From assembly GCA_964374095.1 (NCBI GenBank), contig CAYJXJ010000145.1, positions 1 through 11,963 on the forward strand: a DNA stretch of 11,963 nt, read 5' to 3'. The stretch is from CAYJXJ01 sp964374095 (GTDB lineage: Bacteria; Elusimicrobiota; Elusimicrobia; UBA1565; UBA9628). Below the pieces are notes generated by a model that saw only the letters and a list, made by a program, of their open reading frames with translations, was not told the DNA's origin and ran no database searches. The translations under genes and the position numbers were made by a program. Shown in pieces: positions 5,105 through 11,963 of the stretch. Numbering within the stretch: position 1 is the first letter of the stretch; each line of letters starts with the position of its first letter.

Positions 5105-7906
5105 CTAAGCGATCGCCACCCCGGCGACCCCCTTGAGGAGAGCGAGGAAGACCTGGACGTTGGCGACGCCGGATTGGCTCAAGGTCACGGTCCCGCTCGA
5201 ACTGAACCACCCGCTCTTGGCGTCGTTGCGGGTGATCTTGACCTCCGCGCCCGTCAGCGCGACCCGGGCGATGTCCGCGGCCTTCCAGCGCTGGGCCTTT
5301 CCGTCGACCGGCACTTCGATGAAGCCGGGCCCCACGGCGATCCAAATCACGCTTGAACCGCTCACGTTGAATCGGAACGACCCCTCCTTCTTGATGACGC
5401 CTTCCGCGTGCGCGAGCAGATGCCGGGTCCAGGCGTCCTCCGCGGCGTCTCCGAAGTGATAGCCGTCCGCGGCCGGGGGGCGCGAGTCCTCCGCCCGGTA
5501 GGAGCCCGACACGGAGAATGCCTGCTTGCCGGACCACCGGAAGCTGTAATCCGTGTGCGTGTAGGCGTAGTTATAGAAATGCCGCGTGCGGGCGGTGAAG
5601 AGCTCCGCGAACCTGACGAACAGGAAGACTTCGGACCGGACGCGGCCGCGGTCGTACCAAAACGAGGCGCGGGCCACGCCCTTGGTCCCGATATAGGTGA
5701 GACTCTGGGAGAACCGCGTCCAAGGCAACCAGAGCTTCCAGACAGCGACGAGCGGGAGAGAACTCAGGAGCAGGGTGAAGAAGCCTTCCCCGTCGATCCC
5801 GCTGCCCCAAACACCCAGGCCAATGCCGACGGCGATCCAGGGCGCCAGGCCGAGCAGGGCCGTGGAGAGCGATTTGGGCTGGTTGCCGCCGTCAAGGGAG
5901 GTCTGCGCGGAGAGCACCGGCCCGATCTCCGGAGGCGGCGGCCAGAAGAAGTCCGCGTCCTTGGGGTTGGCCGCGCGGCCATGGTTGAGCGACTCCCGGG
6001 GCTTGAATTCCTCGGCGTCCTTCTGCTTCTCAAGGAACTCCTTGATGTTCTTGACGCACTCCTCGAGCCTGCGGCCGGTCTGCTCCCCGGCCGCGATCCC
6101 CAGGGCCGCCAGGTAGAGGTCGAGGTCCTGCTCTCCCTGGGCGCGGTTTTCCTCCAGGTTCCCGCACTTGATCACGGCCGCCCGGATCGTCTCGGCGACC
6201 TGGTCGCGCGCGGCGTCGCGCGCGGCCCCGCCCTGGGGAAAGAGGCTTTCCATCACGGCCAGGAGCGGCTCGGCCTGAGCCATGAGCCTCCGGGAAATCT
6301 CGTAGCCCTGTCCCACGTCGTTGTCCAAGTCCTCCAGGGCCGCGTCGCAGAGGGCCTTGACCCGGTCGGAGAGGGGCCTGGCCGCGAGCGCCAGGACCGC
6401 CTCCTGGGCGTCCCCGGCCTCAATGGCCCGCATGAGCCCCGCGTGCCGGCGCGCCCCCTCCCCGTCGGCGCCCTCGGCGGCCTTGACCATGAGCCCGGCG
6501 CTCACCGAGAGCAGGGCCTTGGGCAGGAGACGGCGCAGGGAGGCCGCCGCCGAGGTCCCCATCCTGCGGTCCCCGAGCCGGCGTATGCGGGAGGCCAGGA
6601 GGCTCCAGAAGGCATCGCGGGCCAAGACATCGTTCCAGCACTCCACGGCGCCGCTCCAATGCGCGTCGCGGCGCTGGGCCTCCTTCCCGCTCTCCAGAGA
6701 GAGGGCGCTCAGGTGGTGCAGGACGGCGAGGTTGTGGACCGCGAGGTCGCCGGCGGCGCCGGAGGAGCGCTCGCCCTCCCAGACCTTCGCGGCCCCGGCC
6801 GCGTCGCCGGCGGCCAGGGCGCCGAAGGCCTGCTTCGAGGCGGCGTCGGGGGCGGGCCAGAACCAGAAAACCTCCTCCACGAGACGCTGCCAGGGGTCCT
6901 GCACGCGCTCCACGCCCTCGCGCAGGACCTTCGCCGCGGCCTCGCCCGCGGGGGGCAGGACCCGAAAGGAGCCGGCGGGAACTTTGGAGCCGGTCCGGAC
7001 GGCCATCTCCATGAACTGAAGGCGCTTGCGCAGCTCCGCGATGGGGGCGTCCGGCAAGAGCTCCGCGGCCCGGAAGACGTTTCGTTCGTAGAGGTCGGGG
7101 CCCAGCCCGCCGACGACGCGCTCGAACTCCTCATCGGCGCCGGACTCGGCGCCGGCGGATATCGGGCCGGGGGAGGATTCGAAAATCGAGGACACGGCGT
7201 CGAGCTCCTCCTGGGCCCCGAGGACGGGCTGGGAAGAGCCATCCTCCCCCCGGGTGACCCTGGCGGCCGCTACCTGGACCTGGTCCCACGCCGCGTCGAA
7301 GCCGGATTTTTGGAACACGGGCGCGAAAGCCGCGACGAACTCGCGCAGGGCGGCGGGTCCATCGTGGCGCGAGAGGCGGCCGTTGTAGGAGGAGGCTTGG
7401 GCCAGCAGCCGGGCCAGCTTAGTCGTGTCGCAGGGCACCGGGAGCAGGAGGCCCTCGCCGCCCTGGGGGCCCTCCAGGCGGACGACGAGCTTGCCGCCCT
7501 GGACCAGGGACTCCAGCACCGGCCGGGTCCAGGCGTCGCGGGGGTCGGCCACCTGGCATAGCTGCAAGGGGTTCTGGGGGTCCTTGAAAATCCTCAAGAT
7601 CCAGCACACGACCGCCCCGGCGGGCATGCAGCAGAGTCGAAACTCGATGGTCTTGCGCACCCCGCGGAACTCCTGCAAGGTCGCGATGCGCGCCCGCCAA
7701 TGGGGGACGCCGCCTTCGAGGAACAAGGCGGGCGCCGCCGGCGCGGCCGGGGCCGCGGCCGGGGCCGCGGCCAGGGCCAAGCGCATCCCCTCCGAGATCA
7801 CCGCATCGGGCAGGCCCTGCTTCGCGAGTCCCTGGCGCAGGGCTTCGATCGAGAAGGAATCTTTGTACTTGCGGATGTAATCGGCGACCTGCTGCGGCGT
7901 GACCAT
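5105..7906 (-). CDS. Large membrane protein with J-protein-associated-like helical core, kinase-linked
   Basis: The 933 residues divide visibly into five parts. Residues 1-45 form a small helical domain ('VADYIRKYKDSFSIEALRQGLAKQGL'), then an Ala/Pro linker. Residues about 62-220 are an unrecognised globular region. Residues about 275-450 have 'NVFRAAELLPDAPIAELRKRL', 'QRLVEEVFWFWP' and 'VHNLAVLHHLSAL...AFWSLLASRIRRLGD'. This recalls a helical family I have seen beside Hsp70/DnaJ-like or kinase genes in other phyla. Residues about 460-630 are helical and charged. Residues about 680-700 and 709-728 are two membrane helices. Residues about 735-933 are beta-rich ('YSFRW', 'FSVSGSY', 'GSFRFNVSGSSVIWIAVG') and may be PH-like. 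The start is ATG, 4 nt after the kinase stop, with no good ribosome site, so translational coupling is likely. It is probably a partner or substrate of the kinase; its biochemical role is unknown. Confidence 0.9.
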   Translation of the reverse strand: MVTPQQVADYIRKYKDSFSIEALRQGLAKQGLPDAVISEGMRLALAAAPAAAPAAPAAPALFLEGGVPHWRARIATLQEFRGVRKTIEFRLCCMPAGAVVCWILRIFKDPQNPLQLCQVADPRDAWTRPVLESLVQGGKLVVRLEGPQGGEGLLLPVPCDTTKLARLLAQASSYNGRLSRHDGPAALREFVAAFAPVFQKSGFDAAWDQVQVAAARVTRGEDGSSQPVLGAQEELDAVSSIFESSPGPISAGAESGADEEFERVVGGLGPDLYERNVFRAAELLPDAPIAELRKRLQFMEMAVRTGSKVPAGSFRVLPPAGEAAAKVLREGVERVQDPWQRLVEEVFWFWPAPDAASKQAFGALAAGDAAGAAKVWEGERSSGAAGDLAVHNLAVLHHLSALSLESGKEAQRRDAHWSGAVECWNDVLARDAFWSLLASRIRRLGDRRMGTSAAASLRRLLPKALLSVSAGLMVKAAEGADGEGARRHAGLMRAIEAGDAQEAVLALAARPLSDRVKALCDAALEDLDNDVGQGYEISRRLMAQAEPLLAVMESLFPQGGAARDAARDQVAETIRAAVIKCGNLEENRAQGEQDLDLYLAALGIAAGEQTGRRLEECVKNIKEFLEKQKDAEEFKPRESLNHGRAANPKDADFFWPPPPEIGPVLSAQTSLDGGNQPKSLSTALLGLAPWIAVGIGLGVWGSGIDGEGFFTLLLSSLPLVAVWKLWLPWTRFSQSLTYIGTKGVARASFWYDRGRVRSEVFLFVRFAELFTARTRHFYNYAYTHTDYSFRWSGKQAFSVSGSYRAEDSRPPAADGYHFGDAAEDAWTRHLLAHAEGVIKKEGSFRFNVSGSSVIWIAVGPGFIEVPVDGKAQRWKAADIARVALTGAEVKITRNDAKSGWFSSSGTVTLSQSGVANVQVFLALLKGVAGVAIA

Positions 7907-7910
7907 GGCG

Positions 7911-9026
7911 CTACATCATGATGCCGCGCCGCCAAAGCTTCAGGCGGTAGGCGTACTCCTGCCCGAGCGGAGGCCACGCGTTGATCGCGGCTTCCAGGAG
8001 GTCGGAGGCCTCGGCCAGACCGCCCGGGTTGCGGGCCGCGCTCATGGCGCTCGCGACGAGCCGGCGCGCCTGCCCCTCGTCGGCGCCGCGGTGGGCGCCG
8101 AGCGCGCCCTTGCCGATGTCCGCGGGAGCCGCGGAGCGCCCCGCGCGGGAGCCGTCTCCCCCCGGCCTCCAGGCCTCCAGCTCATCGAGAAGCTCCCGCG
8201 CCGTGGGGTGCCGGTCATCGGGGGATTTGGCCAGCGCGCGGACGAGTATGCGCTCCAGGGCGGCGTTGACCGTGCTGTTGTGAGACTTCGCCGGGATCAG
8301 GTCCTCGTCGAAGCGCCGGGGGTCGAAGACATCCGCCCCGGCCCCCCGGATCGAGTCGAAGGGGAGGCGATCCGTCAGCATGAGGTAGAGGGTCGAACCC
8401 ACGGCCCAGACGTCGCCGGCCCGGGAGTCCATGTCCGCCCGGGGGCCGCGGAAGACCTCCGGAGGCTTGAACCAGGGGGTCCCCTTGGCGCTGAGGTGCT
8501 GGGTCATGGGATTGGCGCGCTTGGCGAGGCCGAAGTCGCTGACCCGCGCGCGCAGGCCCTCGGCGTCGTAGCCGACCAGGACATTCTGCGGCTTGATGTC
8601 GCGGTGGACGATCGGCGGGTCCTGGCCGTGCGCCACGACGAGGCCCCGGCAGATCTGGCGGGCGACATCCACGGCGGTCTCCACGGGCATGAGCTTGTCC
8701 CCGTGGGACTGCCAGTAGCGGTCGAGGCTCCCGCCGGCGACGTACTCCATGGTGAAGTAGCCAAACATCCCCCCCGGACCCTCCGCGATATCGGCGTCGA
8801 AAACGCGGATGATGTTGGGATGGTTGAGTTTGGACAAGAGCACCGCCTCGGAGAGAAGGCCCTCGATCTCCGCCGCGGTCATCCCGGCCGCCTTGAAGAC
8901 CTTCATGGACTGAAGGCCGAGGAACTTGTGGCGCACGCGGTAGACCTTGCCGAAAGCCCCTTCGCCGAGCAGGAGCTCCACCTCGTAGGTGCCGCGGATG
9001 ACCTGGCCTTCGCTGAGCAGTTCCAT
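7911..9026 (-). CDS. Hanks-type Ser/Thr protein kinase
   Basis: The 371-residue protein contains a complete eukaryotic-type kinase domain (about residues 13-280). The P-loop is GEGAFGKV (21-28), the ATP-anchoring Lys is K42 in 'SMKVF', and the helix-C Glu is E60. The catalytic loop is 'HRDIKPQN' (141-148, base D143, RD type), the DFG is at 164-166 and an APE-like 'PPE' is at 188-190. All catalytic residues are present, so it should be active on Ser/Thr. Residues about 285-371 are a Gly/Ala/Arg linker and a short helical tail without a membrane segment or PASTA repeats, so the kinase is cytoplasmic unless recruited by partners. It lies between the TerB-like membrane protein (44 nt upstream) and the 933-residue protein (4 nt downstream). 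The start ATG has only a GGGG-type ribosome site. I cannot tell which signal it senses. Confidence 0.96.
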   Translation of the reverse strand: MELLSEGQVIRGTYEVELLLGEGAFGKVYRVRHKFLGLQSMKVFKAAGMTAAEIEGLLSEAVLLSKLNHPNIIRVFDADIAEGPGGMFGYFTMEYVAGGSLDRYWQSHGDKLMPVETAVDVARQICRGLVVAHGQDPPIVHRDIKPQNVLVGYDAEGLRARVSDFGLAKRANPMTQHLSAKGTPWFKPPEVFRGPRADMDSRAGDVWAVGSTLYLMLTDRLPFDSIRGAGADVFDPRRFDEDLIPAKSHNSTVNAALERILVRALAKSPDDRHPTARELLDELEAWRPGGDGSRAGRSAAPADIGKGALGAHRGADEGQARRLVASAMSAARNPGGLAEASDLLEAAINAWPPLGQEYAYRLKLWRRGIMM

Positions 9027-9070
9027 GGGAGCCCCGCGTCAAGGATAACAGAATAGTCCGGGCATTTCCA

Positions 9071-10978
9071 TCACTCCGGGTCCGCGGCGGAGAGACCGAA
9101 GCGGTTGGCGATCTCGGTTCCGAATTCGGCGAAGGCGTTGCGGGTCGCGAGCGCGTAAGGCTGTTCCCCTTCCTTATATTTGAGAGGCTTGGAGGAGGTG
9201 GCGGCGGTGAAGGAGTGCGCCTGGGAGGTTTGCGGTATGCTCAGGGAGACCTTCCAGTCGATCTGGGTGTTCAGGCGGTAGTGGCTGAATTTCGAGGAGA
9301 TTTCCACGCCTCCCGACGTCGTGCTGTCGTAAACCGAGATGAGATCCGGCATTCGCAACCCGTTTCTGAGGACGTGCCACACATTGGCGATCACGTAGTC
9401 GACCTCGAGCCGCGCGGCCCCGCGCCGGTTCTCCGCCGAAGGGTTGCGGACGATCCGGAAAAGCTTGTCTCCGAATTCCTTGCGGATGGCCCCCTCGATA
9501 TTCGCCGCGAGGACTGCCTTGAGCCCGTCGATGTCGCCGGGAGTGAAGGAGCCCTTGAGCGAGGCCGGGGGCTTGGCGCTGGGCAAAGGGTGGGGCGGTT
9601 TTCCCTCCTTGCGCAGATCTTCATTGTAGGCCTCCTGGAGTCGGTCCCACGCCCCGCGGGCATCCGCGGGGATGTCCGCGAAGTCCGTCAGGTCGAACCT
9701 CCCCGAGATGGCGATTCCCACCTCGCCATCCCCGGCGTCGCGCATGTGCGTCAGCATCGCCCGGAAGAAACGCACCCGCGGCCCCGCGGCGCCCAGGCGC
9801 CGGGCGTTCTCGGCGTAGTCCGTGATGGCGTCGTCCCAAATCTCGCCCCGCACCCGCAGGAGACTGTCGCGGTAGGTCCTGTTGATCGACTCCCCCGCGA
9901 GGAAGCGGTTCACCTGCGTGATGTCGCGTGAGGCGAAGACCCGACGGTAGACCAGGAATTGGAGGAGGTCGCCGGCGCGCTGCGCGTAGCGGCCGTTCGG
10001 AAAGCGCTTATGGAAGGCCGTCACGGCGGCCTCGTCCTGCGAGGCCCGGACGCCCTCCCAGAGGATATCCTCCAGCCGGGAGCGGAGCTCGGGAGCCCGC
10101 GGGTCGGAGGAGTAGCGCGCCAGGAACTCTTCGAGCTGGGGCTCGAGGCCGGAGCCGGAGACTTCGGCGTAGCGCAGGTCCGCGCCCAACGCGCGCGCCT
10201 CGGCGACGTGGCGGCCCGAGGGATTGGCATCCACGTAGGACTCCAGGGCCCGCGCCTCCTTCGCGTCGCGCGCCGTCGAGAAGCGCAGGTCGTCCCGGCG
10301 CTCGGAAACCTCGCGGACATGGCGGCCGGAGGGATGGGCCGCGAGGTAGGCGTCGAAGTCCGCGGCGCTCCCCGAGTTGACGGCCCGGCGGTAGCCGATG
10401 TGTTCGCGGCAGAACCCCACGGCGGCGCTCACGGCGTAGGCCGAGCCGGCCAAGGCCACGATCACCATGGCCGCCGCGAGGCGGACATCCAGGCCCCGGA
10501 TTCTCCCGATCAGGGACCGGGCGGCGTCGAGCCAGGGGCCCCCCTGGCTCCCGGGAGGCGGCCGGTTCGGCTTGGACTCGGGCGCGCGCGCAGCGGGCTG
10601 CGGGACGGCCGCGGGGACGGCGCCGAGGATTTGATCGCGCACCATCCGCCGCACGGCATCGGCCGACACGCCGTAGCGCTGGGCGACCTTCAGGCAGTAG
10701 TCGAGCTCATCCTTGCCGATCTGTCCGTCGGCCTGCATGATCTCCACCATGCTGCGGAGGATCTGCGCCTTCCCGGCATCGTCCTCGGGAACCGGGATTC
10801 GGGTCAGGGGCCCGTCGCGGGAGATCTCGGCGATGATGCCGTCGAGGGCGGCCGGCGCGACGCCCAGGCCCCGGCAGAGGCGCGCGAGGCGCTCGCGTTC
10901 AGGGGAACCGATCTGGCCGTCGCTCATGGCGACGGAAACCAGCATGCGCGCCACCGCCTCCCGTTCCGCGTCATGCAT
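9071..10978 (-). CDS. Membrane-anchored TerB-like protein with TPR-like repeats
   Basis: I chose ATG 10978 because an AGAGGG ribosome site lies 7 nt upstream; GTG 10981, one codon earlier, is also possible but only 4 nt from that site. Counting from the GTG, residues 1-120 hold two helical repeats with 'SDGQIGSPERERL' (20-32) and 'ADGQIGKDELDYC' (84-96). This is the DG-containing pattern of TerB-like domains, which are often linked to metal or stress signalling. After a Pro-rich linker comes one membrane helix (about 166-190). Residues about 205-340 contain four related units ('AYLAAHPSGRHV', 'SYVDANPSGRHV', 'EFLARYSSDPRA', 'AFHKRFPNGRYA'), typical of TPR-like helical pairs. Residues about 470-636 are an unrecognised domain. 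The TerB-like part is probably cytoplasmic and the repeats periplasmic, which would suit a sensor or adaptor for the kinase encoded next. That role is inferred from context. Confidence 0.9.
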   Translation of the reverse strand: MHDAEREAVARMLVSVAMSDGQIGSPERERLARLCRGLGVAPAALDGIIAEISRDGPLTRIPVPEDDAGKAQILRSMVEIMQADGQIGKDELDYCLKVAQRYGVSADAVRRMVRDQILGAVPAAVPQPAARAPESKPNRPPPGSQGGPWLDAARSLIGRIRGLDVRLAAAMVIVALAGSAYAVSAAVGFCREHIGYRRAVNSGSAADFDAYLAAHPSGRHVREVSERRDDLRFSTARDAKEARALESYVDANPSGRHVAEARALGADLRYAEVSGSGLEPQLEEFLARYSSDPRAPELRSRLEDILWEGVRASQDEAAVTAFHKRFPNGRYAQRAGDLLQFLVYRRVFASRDITQVNRFLAGESINRTYRDSLLRVRGEIWDDAITDYAENARRLGAAGPRVRFFRAMLTHMRDAGDGEVGIAISGRFDLTDFADIPADARGAWDRLQEAYNEDLRKEGKPPHPLPSAKPPASLKGSFTPGDIDGLKAVLAANIEGAIRKEFGDKLFRIVRNPSAENRRGAARLEVDYVIANVWHVLRNGLRMPDLISVYDSTTSGGVEISSKFSHYRLNTQIDWKVSLSIPQTSQAHSFTAATSSKPLKYKEGEQPYALATRNAFAEFGTEIANRFGLSAADPE

Positions 10979-10997
10979 CACTCATCCCTCTGCCGCG

Positions 10998-11023
10998 CCC
11001 GCGTCAATTCCTGATGAAGGATA
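10998..11023 (-). promoter_or_regulatory. Motif pair shared with the kinase upstream region
   Basis: The 50-nt gap before the TerB-like gene has, on the minus strand, TATCCTT (11023-11017) and TTGACGCGGG (11007-10998). The same two strings occur, overlapping, in the 44-nt gap before the kinase (9047-9041 and 9042-9033). TTGACG is -35-like, but no matching -10 follows at either place. The function is unknown; a shared internal promoter or RNA-processing site is possible. Confidence 0.3.
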
Positions 11024-11028
11024 GCGCC

Positions 11029-11757
11029 TCAGAACTTCGCGCCCAGGGAAAAGTGCCCGCCGGGTATGCCGTGCAGCAGCAGCGCGGCGGCGTCCACGCG
11101 CAGGAAGGGGAAGGGAGTCGCCTCGACGCCCGCCGTGAAGCGCGAACCCACGGCCGAGGCCGTCAAACCCGTCACGCCCACGGTCGTCGCCGAATTGACC
11201 TTGAGGGTCGTCGCGTCGTAGCCGGCGCCGACGTAGGGGTCCACGAGGGGCAAGTCCCAAGAGGCCGCGGCGTTGAGGCCGAAGTGCCGGGCCCGAAAGG
11301 CGTCATGCGTCATCACGTCGCCGAAGGCCGCGACGCCGACATTGGGCAGGAACTTCGTGATCAAGCCCGCCTTGAATATCTGGTAGCGAAGCCCACCGCC
11401 GAACAGGCTGATTCCCTCGGCCTTGATCCCATGGGCGATCACGTCGATGCGGAAGGGAAGGCCGACGCCCAATTCCAGGACGGGTATTCCGAAGGTCTTG
11501 ACCCCGGTGTTGCGCAGGACCAAGTTGTTCTTATCCGGGGTGGATTGGACCGCGCCCTTCGCCTGGGCCGAAAAGCCCGGAACACCCAGGGATTGCCCGG
11601 TGTGGAAGGACACGGCTCCCATGAGTCCCCCCAGGTCCAGGGCCATGGGCTTGATGAGGCTGCCGAGTATGCGTTGGTCGAATTCGTTGAAGGGACCGGC
11701 ATGGACCGGCCCGCAGAGAAGGACGGCGGCGACACAGAGGGAAATCTTTCCTTTCAT
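11029..11757 (-). CDS. Outer-membrane beta-barrel protein
   Basis: The open frame extends upstream to 11895, but the Met at 11757 is the right start: it begins a clear signal peptide (MKGKISLCVAAVLLCG, cleavage after 'VHA') and has GGAA 4 nt upstream. This gives 242 residues. The mature protein is rich in alternating short strands with Gly turns ('FGIPVLELGVGLPFRIDVIAH', 'LFGGGLRYQIF', 'YVGAGYDATTLKV', 'FTAGVEATPFPFLRVDAAAL') and ends '...FSLGAKF'. The terminal Phe is the usual recognition residue for the BAM machinery. It resembles DUF6588-like barrels, but I am not sure of the family. It is the first gene of the minus-strand run, 50 nt before the TerB-like gene. It may belong to that module or only share its promoter. 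Confidence 0.85.
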   Translation of the reverse strand: MKGKISLCVAAVLLCGPVHAGPFNEFDQRILGSLIKPMALDLGGLMGAVSFHTGQSLGVPGFSAQAKGAVQSTPDKNNLVLRNTGVKTFGIPVLELGVGLPFRIDVIAHGIKAEGISLFGGGLRYQIFKAGLITKFLPNVGVAAFGDVMTHDAFRARHFGLNAAASWDLPLVDPYVGAGYDATTLKVNSATTVGVTGLTASAVGSRFTAGVEATPFPFLRVDAAALLLHGIPGGHFSLGAKF

Positions 11758-11853
11758 AAGTTCCAGTCTGGCATTATTGGTGGGCCCATTTCCAGCCCGC
11801 CGCTGGGACCAAGGGCCCAGAGCGGGCGTTCGGGCCCGTGGTACAATGCCTCC
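11758..11853. promoter_or_regulatory. Divergent promoter region with three GGGCCC palindromes
   Basis: This 96-nt gap separates the beta-barrel gene from the divergent plus-strand gene. Toward the minus strand there is an AATAAT box about 15 nt before the start, with no clear -35. GGGCCC occurs three times (11782-11787, 11813-11818, 11832-11837); the first and third extend to 8-bp palindromes. They could be operator half-sites or chance in GC-rich DNA. Confidence 0.4.
11839..11847 (+). promoter_or_regulatory. Extended -10 promoter element, leaderless start
   Basis: TG (11839-11840), one base, then TACAAT (11842-11847; 5 of 6 to TATAAT) forms an extended -10 element. No -35 box is visible. 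Six nt separate TACAAT from ATG 11854, so the expected first transcribed base is at or next to the A of the start codon. Confidence 0.5.
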
Positions 11854-11963
11854 ATGACCACCGTCATCCCCCTCCTCCTCGCCGCGCTGACACACGCCGA
11901 AACCCCGCCCCCGGGGCTTCCCGCCAAGATCGACGTCCCGCGCTTCGCGCTGCAGGAGCCCGA
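11854..11963 (+). CDS. Exported protein of unknown function (partial, 5' end only)
   Basis: Only the first 36 codons are in the window. They encode MTTVIPLLLAALTHA followed by a Pro-rich stretch ('ETPPPGLPAKIDVPRF'), which looks like a short signal peptide with cleavage after THA. No Shine-Dalgarno sequence precedes the ATG; the extended -10 box six nt upstream suggests a leaderless mRNA. Codon third positions are mostly G or C, like the real genes in the window. It is transcribed divergently from the beta-barrel gene. Nothing more can be said about its function. Confidence 0.6.
   Translation, partial: MTTVIPLLLAALTHAETPPPGLPAKIDVPRFALQEP

Noticed and set aside
4494..5108. Plus-strand 204-codon open frame in the gene-poor stretch
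   Set aside because: Arg/Pro-rich with no recognisable motif. The opposite strand carries the receiver remnant.
5408..7561. Plus-strand 717-codon open frame opposite the 933-residue gene
   Set aside because: Arg/Gly/Pro-rich translation with no domain. It is the antisense shadow of a gene with high GC3.
7899..9056. Plus-strand 385-codon open frame opposite the kinase
   Set aside because: The minus strand encodes a complete kinase with all motifs; the plus frame is its mirror.
9959..11014. Plus-strand 351-codon open frame opposite the TerB-like gene
   Set aside because: No ribosome site and shadow-type composition, opposite a well-supported gene.
11758..11895. Longer 288-residue form of the beta-barrel protein
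   Set aside because: The 46 extra residues are charged and Gly/Arg-rich and would bury the signal peptide; they also cross the divergent promoter.

Overview
This is a GC-rich bacterial window. The coding density, Sec-type signal peptides, an outer-membrane beta-barrel protein ending in Phe, BIG-type Ig-like surface domains and a Hanks-type kinase with a TerB-like partner all point to a diderm bacterium. The exported protein at the left edge carries 'DTAPPVTQL...' Ig-like modules of a kind I associate with high-GC Elusimicrobiota from environmental genomes. That phylum call is an inference from style, not a proof. Nearly all genes lie on the minus strand; one partial gene leaves the right edge on the plus strand.

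Right part (11757 down to 5105, minus strand). Four genes run head to tail with gaps of 50, 44 and 4 nt: an outer-membrane beta-barrel protein, a membrane-anchored protein with a duplicated TerB-like domain and TPR-like repeats, a complete Ser/Thr (Hanks) kinase, and a 933-residue protein with a helical J-protein-associated-like core, two membrane helices and a C-terminal beta-rich region. The tight spacing suggests a kinase-centred envelope signalling module. A divergent plus-strand gene starts at 11854 behind an extended -10 box placed so that its mRNA should be leaderless.

Middle (about 4261-5104). This stretch holds no intact gene. It contains the frameshifted remains of a response-regulator receiver domain on the minus strand (about 4792-5045) and other unrecognised decayed sequence.

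Left part (4260 down to 1, minus strand). A good sigma-70-type promoter (4233-4260) and a leader with two strong hairpins precede a large exported, cysteine-rich protein. It has Ig-like domains, an M23 (LytM-like) peptidase domain that has lost one zinc ligand, and a compact cysteine-rich C-terminal tip. Its 5' end, including the signal peptide, is in a different frame, so a frameshift or sequence error is likely. Twelve nt downstream lies a small DUF6714-like gene in the classical immunity-gene position. GC content falls sharply at the tip boundary and stays low through the small gene. Together these look like a polymorphic toxin with an exchanged tip and its immunity gene. A BIG-domain surface protein follows and runs off the left edge.
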